From: Blepharisma japonicum
Lineage: Eukaryota > Ciliophora > Heterotrichea > Heterotrichida > Blepharismidae
Direction of reading: 5' to 3'
Length of the DNA: 64,000 nt
Assembly (NCBI GenBank): GCA_949751835.1
Contig: CATKHK010000004.1
Span: forward strand, 793,038-857,037
Shown here in pieces: positions 57,057-64,000 of this stretch; the first letter of the stretch is position 1; each line of letters opens with the position of its first letter. The notes below the pieces were generated by a model that searched no databases, was not told the DNA's origin, and worked only from the letters and a program-made list of their open reading frames with translations. The position numbers and the translations under genes are program-made.

Positions 57057-58654
57057 ATGTATCTATTGAAAAAGCTAAAAATACTTCCGAAGCGGCTGGA
57101 CTCATATAAGTGTTTAAAACTAGTTTGTGGATTTAGCCAAGAAATTGAGAATATGATTGAATGGCTCATTCAGGATAGATTCGAAACATTTTTAGATAAT
57201 AGGCTCTTAAATATAGAAAAAACCATTGAAAATCAAGACAAAATTATAAAATCAAATAAAAATAAGTTAAAGGAGCTTGAAAATTTTATTTCAAACATGA
57301 GGGAATTATCTAAAAAGAACAAAAGAGAAATAAATGATGTAGGGAATGAATCGAACTTAATTAATTCACACATCTTAATTTTTTCAAAAAAATCCAATAC
57401 TAGGCCTTCTAGCGTTGATGAAATTACAGAAAGACAAATAAATGAATTAAGAGAAAGAAAAAATTCTCTTTTAGAAAGTCCTAATGATCTAGATGTCGAG
57501 GATGAATTTAGAAAGATAAACTCGAGATATCAAGACCAGCTAAGAGGGAGTCGCATTTCTATTCAACCACCTTTCTTATCTTAATCCTTTCCCTCATAAT
57601 TCAGATTATAGACGTCAGTGTGCGGCCACTCTTTAGCAGGAAAGTTTTAAGATTATTATTCTTTTTTAATTATCACTATAATTTTTTGTCTCTAGCATGG
57701 GTTTCGTACTCTGAGTAATAAATAAATAATTATATATAAGGTTCCTAAATCCAGTCATGATTTTCAGATATAATGATAATATCCTATCATATATCAACAA
57801 ATTTTATAAGAGAAGATTTGGCTTTATGTCATTTTTATAATCCTATTCGTCACTCTATGAAGGTTATCAAGACTATATTACCGCTTATCATAAAAATTCA
57901 TCACTTTACCTTACTTCTACTATCGACAACAGACAAATTTGCTGATTTATGATACCGAAAATGAAATAGAAGAAGAAAAAGTAATAGAACTTCAGAGCTC
58001 CTAGACTCTAGCACATGCATAGCTAAGCTCCCGAATGGCGAGCTTTTCTGTTTTGGCAAGAAAGATTCAGTTTCAGGAATTTCGCTAATTATTAACAAGA
58101 ATTATAAAGCCCGAGAATTACACCTGGAACCTCCTGCTCGTTCTCATCTACTATTTATTATAATAGAAATGTATATTGTTTTGGAGGGCAAAACTATAAT
58201 GGCGATCGGTTGGCATTATCAGAATGCTATAATTTGGATCAAAAACGGTGGAAAAAATTAATTTCGATGCCACAACCTGATTCTGGCTGCTGTTGTGCAG
58301 TAAATAATGAGAAAATTTTGATTGCTGGCACTGAAAATAGAAATATTTTGAGATATTCAATTAGTGATAATACTTTTGAAAGAATTCCTTTATAATTTTG
58401 CACCTAGAAAAATAAAAATAATGATAAGTGGAGAGACTATATATTTAATTGAATGTGGTGGGAACATCTATGAATGTGAAAATGGGCTATTTAATACTTG
58501 GACATTCTTAGGGATTTCTAATATTGGCGTTTATTGCCCTGATCAAGCGTATTGCTCATACAATAAATATGCAATTTATATTGGGCTAATAAGCATAAGC
58601 CTTGACCATGAGTTTCGAGTTATTAAAAATTCGATTTGCTTGAAAAAAAAATAA
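57057..58654 (+). pseudogene. decayed Kelch-like family member with coiled-coil N-terminus
   Basis: ATG 57057 opens a 175-codon frame with a coiled coil (LLNIEKTIENQDKIIKSNKN) and the family motif DVEDEFRKINSRYQDQ, which stops at 57584. Downstream the family continues in shifting frames: GYQDYITAYHKNSSLYL, then IAKLPNGELFCFGKKDSVSG, NLDQKRWKKLISMPQPDSGC, ILIAGTENRNILRYSI, and DQAYCSYNKYAIYIG. At least three frameshifts and an unrelated 250-bp stretch (57585-57840) break it. The first frame could still be translated as a truncated coiled-coil protein. It is divergent from the other pseudogene, 98 bp apart. Confidence 0.75.
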
Positions 58655-59039
58655 ATAAACTTCAAGATTTAGTTAATTAAATTTTGCATTTATGATTTTA
58701 CTTGAACTTGATAATTTTTGGCATGCGTAGGAAATAGGCTTAAGTATTAATAGTTTATCAACAATCTAAATAATCGATATTTTGCTTCAAGTTTTCAATG
58801 TAAAAATGCCTAAGATTGCTTTTAAATTAAATACTGGAATTATAAATCAATTCTATTGATAATAACCCAAAGAAAAAAATTTTGCTCAAAAGGTTCTGGT
58901 GATATTGGCCAAGATTAGTTACAGTCAATGCCAGATAGGAGAGTCTATCATCTAATTCAAGGTCGCAATGTTTATACAGAAGAAGAGAGTATGGCCAGAC
59001 TCTTTCTGCTTGGAACACTCTATAGTATAAATATTTAGT
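58655..59039. other. intergenic
   Basis: A 63-codon minus frame (58827-59018, MFQAERVWPYSLLLYKHCDL) has reasonable composition but no recognisable relatives or continuation. Otherwise AT-rich. Confidence 0.4.
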
Positions 59040-59480
59040 AAATCAATTTAAGCTTTCCTCGATATCAATTTTTTAGAAGCTTCAGGATGCAAAGCCAATG
59101 GACTTGAAATTGCATGTTGCTCAACATTTTAAGTTCCGAGTTTTTTTCAATTAAACAGTCGATTTCCTCGATTTCAATCCATCCTACGCAGAGTTTTGGA
59201 GCTGTTCCGATTTTGGCTAAATGAAGCCAAGGCAATCTTCTTCAATTTCTCTTTCTTAAGCTTTTTCTTTGTAAGAAATTCAAGAATTGAATCTTTGATC
59301 CTTCCACAAGGCTCTAAGAGAGTAGAATCAAATATATGATTCTATTTGGCAATTTGAGATGCTCTCCAAGGTGAAATTCACAACAGTAAGTTTCTGTAGA
59401 CAAACATTGGCATGCATACTGAACTTATGGTTCGCAGCCTTTCTTAAAGTAGATGGGCCATAATTATTAGATTCAGATTT
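59040..59480 (-). pseudogene. fragment of a zinc-finger N-terminus of the Kelch-like family
   Basis: Minus-strand reading gives YACQCLSTETYCCEFHLGEH, which matches the B-box-like start of the intact gene at 13309-14562 (CLCSEEGIYSCENHIIEH). It is followed, in a different frame, by a Lys-rich helix (SILEFLTKKKLKKEKLKK). Stops and frameshifts interrupt it, and no propeller follows. Confidence 0.5.
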
Positions 59481-60580
59481 ACTTACTCATTCATATCTCA
59501 ACTATGAAATGTGTTTAATTGATCACTTAAAAAGGATTTAAACATTTTACTAGCCCAGGAAATAATTTTACTTACTAGCCAGAGTGGTTTTGTTTTTTTT
59601 TAAAAATAGCTTATTTGAAAGAAGAAATAGAAAACTGGTTAGTCTGTATCAATGAGTTGTATCTTAACTCATATATGGTTTATGGCATGCGACTGCTGCC
59701 ATAGAGATGTGAGGTATTACTCTTCCTTTTTCATCATTTTCGTGGCATTAATTACCGAACATTCTGGCTGAGTACCAGCTAGATGGCAACTGTCTCTCTG
59801 GAAAAGTTAATAAGTGATACTTGACCCTGGCCAAACTACCTCCACGCGAAATCTATGGCAAGATGCCTAGGGCTGGGCCCTCATAAGTTGCTTTCCTTAT
59901 ATAGTAGGGTAAAGGCTGACAGTTAAAAATCAAGCCCAGGGAAAAAATTATATAAGGATTAAAAAGTTCTTGAATATAAGTGAAATTATTCCGATCTTTA
60001 AAGTTGAATCTATCTAATTTTTTTCCTACTCTTTTTATTTCATTGCAGTCTTTAATTGTTTTGAACTTTTAGATGCAGATTTCTCTACAATTATATAAGC
60101 TTCCAAAACCAAAAAAGTACAGTGTAACTGAATTTTGAAATTCTAACCCATTTAAACTAGACTCTAACCGTTTCCAAGATATACTGCCATCCAAAATCAT
60201 GCTCAATTATCATTTAAATATTTTAATACTTTAGAAGGAGACTTAATTAATGGTTTATTTTTATGATGCTTGCAATTCTTCACCATAATAAAATAATTTT
60301 TAGGATGTAGGACTGGCATATATCTTTTCATATACAGCTCCTTCTTACCATAAACATTAATTGCTATTGCTGTTTACGAAGACGTTAAAAGTGTATAAAT
60401 GATATTAGAATGCCACATTTAAAATGAAATTTGCTTGCAGTTTATATTTATAATATTTTAAACATCGAAACATCTCTTTTCGATTTATATCTATAAAATA
60501 ATAATTTTTGAAACTAAAATAGTTAGACTAAATATTTTTATTAATAAATGACCTAATAAAAATTTTATAATATGGTTTGT
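59481..60580. other. intergenic with a GC-rich island
   Basis: Mostly AT-rich. At about 59660-59945 the base composition jumps (59761-59880 is about 51% G+C, against roughly 25-30% for other intergenic DNA here). No frame on either strand is open throughout. Short inverted repeats occur (AGGGC-TGG-GCCCT; CCCTGG at 59825 with CCAGGG at about 59936). It may be an RNA gene or an inserted foreign fragment. A 53-codon plus frame at about 60073-60234 is not convincing. Confidence 0.45.
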
Positions 60581-61633
60581 CTATTTAATCCAGCGCAGAA
60601 ACTTTTTGTTTAATTCAAACTTGTAATATCTTCCATCTGAGTTTCTAATTGTACTAGAGAAAATAGATATATATATTCCTCCTTTATTATAAGAAAAATA
60701 CAAAACTAAAGGATTATCAATTAATTGCACGTATGCTACTTGTTTTCAAGCATACTCATTTCCAATATCACTTTCATACACCTGCCCACACATATGGCCC
60801 TCAATCAAATACAGTCTTTCTTCTACTTTTATTAGAATCTTTTGAATAAATCCAGGAAAGGGATATAGAATTTCTGAATAAGAGTTGATATCAATTGAAT
60901 ATGCCCAAAGATTTCTGTATCGGTATCCAGCAATCAAAATATTGCCATTAAATATAACACTGTGACAATTTCTATCAGATTCTGGCATTGGGACTAATTC
61001 AATCCATTGGTTTCTATCCAAATCAAATCTAGCAGATAAGGTCACATTACCCCAATCACCAACTCCACCAAAGCAATAGACGTTTCTTTTGAAATAAATA
61101 GCTGATGAGAAATAGCAAGGTGTTCCAGATGGTGGTAGCTCGATAAATTCTCAATTACAATCAATTATTAAGGTAATCCCAGATAATGGATTATTACCAA
61201 AACAAAATAGCTCACCATTTGGAAGCTGAGCTATGCATGTGTATGGGGTTAATGTTTTTAGAGACCTTAAAACTTTTATCTCTTCTTTTTCATTTTCAGT
61301 ATTGTAAATAATAAAGTTAGTTTTTCCATTTTCTTCCTGAATAAGATAAAGAGATGTGAGTTTATGATAAGCACTGACGTATTCTTGAAAAGCTTGACTC
61401 AACGATACATCAGATGTTTGATTTTTATACAATGAGCAAGTTTTCCTGAAGTCCCTTTCAGTTTCTGGATCATTATGGGCTCTGCTTACGATTGAAGCTG
61501 TTTTAGCTCTCAGCTCTTCAATATTTAGTGTTGTGCTTGCAAGATTAATTTTAGGTTGTTCTGAGGGAAATTCTATGGCTGAGCAAAGCTGAAAATCAAG
61601 CAATTTAGCCTGAATTGAAGTGCTAAGCTCCAT
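60581..61633 (-). CDS. Kelch-like propeller protein, subtelomeric family, 350 aa
   Basis: Continuous from ATG 61633 to TAG 60581 with TGA Trp at 61151 and 60746. The N-terminal ~100 residues are helical and carry the family motif DPETERDFRKTCSLYKNQ. They are followed by Kelch-type blades (IAQLPNGELFCFGNNPLSG, AIYFKRNVYCFGGVGDWGN, NQWIELVPMPESDRNCHSV, ILIAGYRYRNLWAYSI). About four blades are visible, so the propeller is small or divergent. Unlike the relative at 13309-14562 it has no zinc finger. Probably a cytoplasmic binding protein; function unknown. The neighbouring copies are decayed, so this one may be under selection or simply young. Confidence 0.8.
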
Positions 61634-62867
61634 TTATAATTTTTATTAATAGGGAACTTGCAGCTCAATTTTAAGCAGCTGTTTCTAGTAATTTTATATT
61701 TAATTAAAGCCAAAAATTAATTTGCTAATCATTTTCTAAATGATAGATGGCAATTTTCCCCATATTCTTCTGCGGCTTCAAGCTTGAATTTTTATTCATC
61801 TTTTATCAGCTCGTATAATTAAATTGGATAAAGTGTCTAGCCCTTTTTTCATCTATTACATGTCATTTTTATTTAATGACCCAGATCTTGAAATACCCCT
61901 GCACAATAAGATCTAATAAATCAATTTTGTAAAATAGGCTAATAAGTTTAATCTTTTTTAAATTGCTTAAAATGTTTTTTGACATTTTTTAAAAATCAAT
62001 ATAGCTCATGCACCTTAATTTCTATATAGAGAAATTGAGATAGATAGATGAGGATCCTTAATATTCATTTTGCAGAAAGTGAGCCAGACTGCAATCATAA
62101 ATGAGAAACAAAGCAGCTATAAAATATGAACTTAAGTAAAATTTAGAGAAAAGGATTTTACAACTAAAATGGCTCTTCTCTTACGCTCTAGCAACTTTGT
62201 GGCAAAATAGCTTGACCCAGTTTTAGAAATTAAACTGCATTACAAAAATTATTGGCAATTGTAAGATCTTTAGTCAGAATTAAATAATTTAAATAAATAG
62301 AAATATGCTCTCATAATTAAATTATGCTAAAAAAAACATCTTAAAAATAATAAACCCTTAAAAGTATTATAAAAATAAAGAAAAAACTGCTTTAACTATA
62401 AATAATTGCAATATCGCACAAAAAACTAATTAATCATATAGCTATTTTACACTCACTAACTCCTATGAGTTCAATATGGGTGAAAAAGTGCTTATAAAAC
62501 TTAAAGTAAGATTAGTATAATTATTTTATAGGCTTAATTAAGAATTCCTCCTATATCATTATTTATTAGTCAAGAAAGAGAGTTTTAAATAGCGATTACT
62601 TCAAATATACAAAAAATCTCCAGTCATAGCCTAGAGAATTAACGCACTTTAAAGATGAAAAGGAAAAAAGTTACATTTAAAAATGATTATAGAAATTTAG
62701 TTTTATTAGTTTGTTTTGTGCTCAAAAAATCGCATTAAAAAAAAATTTGTTTGGAATCAGTATGCCTATAATTACTTCTAAAATGATATTTAAACTAAAA
62801 TTCGATTATTCATATATAAATAAGTGTATAATTTAGCCTTTTTAAAGGTATCATATATAATAAATAT
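61634..62867. other. AT-rich intergenic, divergent promoters
   Basis: A 1.2-kb spacer between the two intact Kelch-like genes, transcribed away from each other. No family fragment or repeat is evident on reading both strands. Confidence 0.5.
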
Positions 62868-63731
62868 ATGGGTAGCAAGCTTAGTTTCAATTCAGGCTAT
62901 AAGTATGCTCCTAAGCTTATGCTGGATCATCTAGACTATACAAGTATTAATAATCAAAGTGTTTCGCTTTACTTAATAGTTAGAACGCAATCGGAGATGA
63001 CATTATTTATTTATGACACTGAGAGTAATAGTGAAGAAACCATGACTTGAAAAGCTCAAAATCTTCTATGCGGTTATGCCTGCAGTATAACTCAACTTCC
63101 AAACCACAAATTATTCTGCTTTGGTAATTATCCAGCTTCAGGACTTACACTGATAATTGATGAGAATGGAAAAATCCAAACTCTACCATCTGGAGCGCCT
63201 TATAAATTTTCATCAGCTATCTATTTCAACTGAAATGTTTACTGCTTTGGAGGAGAAAATGAAAATCAGCTAAATCTATCTAGAAGATTTAATTTGAATG
63301 TAAGTCGGTGGTTTGATTTACCTCTAATGCCATATGCTGATTCCTATTGCAATAGTGTAACATTTAATGGGAGTATTTTGATTTCTGGAATCACAAACAA
63401 AAATCTTTTGCTCTATTCAGTTTATGTGAACTCTTTTACGAAAATTCCTTATGATTTTGCAGAGAACAAAAGAAAAATCCTTATAAATGCAGAAAAAAGA
63501 TTGTATTTGATTGAATCTAAGGATGGATCAATTTATGAAAGCAAAATTGGAAGCTATATGTTCTGGGCACAGATTGCAGACTCAACAATTGGTTTTAATC
63601 CTGTTCAAGCATATTCTTTATATAATAAAGGAACAATATATATTGGGTGCGTTGGACATGGCTGTACCAAATACTTTAAGCTTAATCTGAAGAGAAAAAG
63701 TAGAAGCTTAGAAGGTCTCTATCCTAATTAA
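62868..63731 (+). CDS. Kelch-like propeller protein, last gene before the telomere, 287 aa
   Basis: Opens MGSKLSFNSGYKYAP at 62868 and ends at TAA 63729-63731. TGA Trp codons lie at 63048 and 63232, both at family Trp positions. Blades read ITQLPNHKLFCFGNYPASG, AIYFNWNVYCFGGENENQ, LPLMPYADSYCNSVTFNGS, ILISGITNKNLLLYSVYV, YDFAENKRKILINAE and YSLYNKGTIYIGCVGHG. It lacks the helical N-terminal motif of the 61633 copy and has a short, possibly myristoylated MGS start, so its N-terminus may be shortened or rebuilt. The YDFAENKRKI block is shared almost exactly with the pseudogene at 55.8 kb. Confidence 0.82.
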
Positions 63732-63886
63732 AATTATTTAAGACTTATGCCTTTTTTCAATATTCATTTTTAAATAAATCGTATATTCGATAGCTATACT
63801 ATATCTAGCTTGCGAAAATTAAGCTTAATTCATTCAACATTTAGTGCTAATTTTTTAAGAAAATTGGTAATGTTAAAAAAAAGTTC
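63732..63886. other. subtelomeric spacer
   Basis: Only 155 bp separate the last stop codon from the telomere. AT-rich, without repeats. It must contain the 3' end of the last transcript. Confidence 0.7.
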
Positions 63887-64000
63887 TTAGGGTGTTAGGG
63901 TGTTAGGGTGTTAGGGTGTTAGGGTGTTAGGGTGTTAGGGTGTTAGGGTGTTAGGGTGTTAGGGTGTTAGGGTGTTAGGGTGTTAGGGTGTTAGGGTGTT
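63887..64000 (+). repeat. telomere, TTAGGGTG octamer array
   Basis: Fourteen and a quarter uninterrupted copies of TTAGGGTG (CCCTAACA on the complement) run to the window end. The G-rich strand points outward, as at a right-hand chromosome end. The octamer is the one known for heterotrich ciliates (Blepharisma, Stentor). No degenerate repeats precede it, so the junction is abrupt. Confidence 0.98.

Noticed and set aside
59660-59945. Mitochondrial ribosomal protein uL2 (NUMT) identity for the GC island
   Set aside because: Loose resemblance appeared in frames on both strands at once, which points to over-reading. No decisive motif was found, so it is only reported as an anomaly.
60073-60234. 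53-codon plus-strand frame near the Kelch-like cluster
   Set aside because: One TGA Trp and plausible residues, but no similarity, no continuation and no neighbouring exon.
1-64000. tRNA genes, rRNA, CRISPR arrays, prokaryote-style operons or integrated phage
   Set aside because: No cloverleaf with GTTCRANNC-type boxes outside coding genes, no rRNA sequence and no direct-repeat/spacer arrays were found. All genes have a eukaryotic character.

Overview
The window is the right-hand end of a macronuclear chromosome of a heterotrich ciliate, most likely Blepharisma. Four signs in the sequence agree. TGA is read as tryptophan throughout; for example, it falls on conserved Trp positions in the SF3B4 RRM, a protein kinase and a serine carboxypeptidase. 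TAA and TAG are the only stops. Introns are 15 nt (one is 16 nt), start GTA, end TAG and always carry an A at position 10. The window ends in 114 nt of the telomeric octamer TTAGGGTG (CCCTAACA on the other strand). Stentor shares the telomere and intron type but uses the standard code, so Blepharisma fits better. No telomere is seen on the left, so the chromosome continues there.

I find about 28 apparently intact protein genes and six decayed ones. 0-10 kb: a coiled-coil protein, a small unknown protein, CFAP418, SF3B4, TTC12 (dynein-arm assembly), a SHIPPO/STPGR ciliary protein and a very large mitochondrial COX5B. 10.7-14.6 kb: a serine carboxypeptidase beside its decayed duplicate, and a zinc-finger/Kelch-like protein. 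15-26.6 kb: an RRM protein, a RanBP2-zinc-finger protein, an acylated CAMK/CDPK-like kinase, an RCC1-IPT protein, an unknown protein, a membrane RING-H2 ligase, a SIZ/PIAS SUMO ligase and a small MGC protein. 27-37 kb: an unknown protein, a C2H2 protein with heptad repeats, a giant SPT6, an ankyrin protein and a MORN/IQ protein. 37.9-46.2 kb: two tandem ABCC transporters of identical length. 46.7-51.5 kb: a large cysteine-rich multi-pass membrane protein. 51.7-64 kb: a duplication-prone subtelomere with a lysozyme pseudogene, a TPR array gene with a decayed 5' end, and a family of Kelch-like genes (two intact, three broken) running to within 155 bp of the telomere.

The most striking object is the SPT6 gene (29485-35076, minus strand). 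One uninterrupted frame encodes the SPT6 core, S1 and tandem SH2 domains. These are followed by a tail with 22 Trp-Gly dipeptides flanking six CCHC zinc knuckles. WG/GW repeats are Argonaute-binding platforms in other systems, and in Tetrahymena the GW/zinc-knuckle protein CnjB works with the Piwi protein Twi1 in genome rearrangement. The fusion suggests a direct physical link between a transcription-elongation/histone chaperone and small-RNA machinery; this function is inferred.

Genes lie on both strands and are tightly packed. SF3B4 starts two bases after the TTC12 stop, and several convergent pairs are 23-300 bp apart. Intergenic DNA is very AT-rich.
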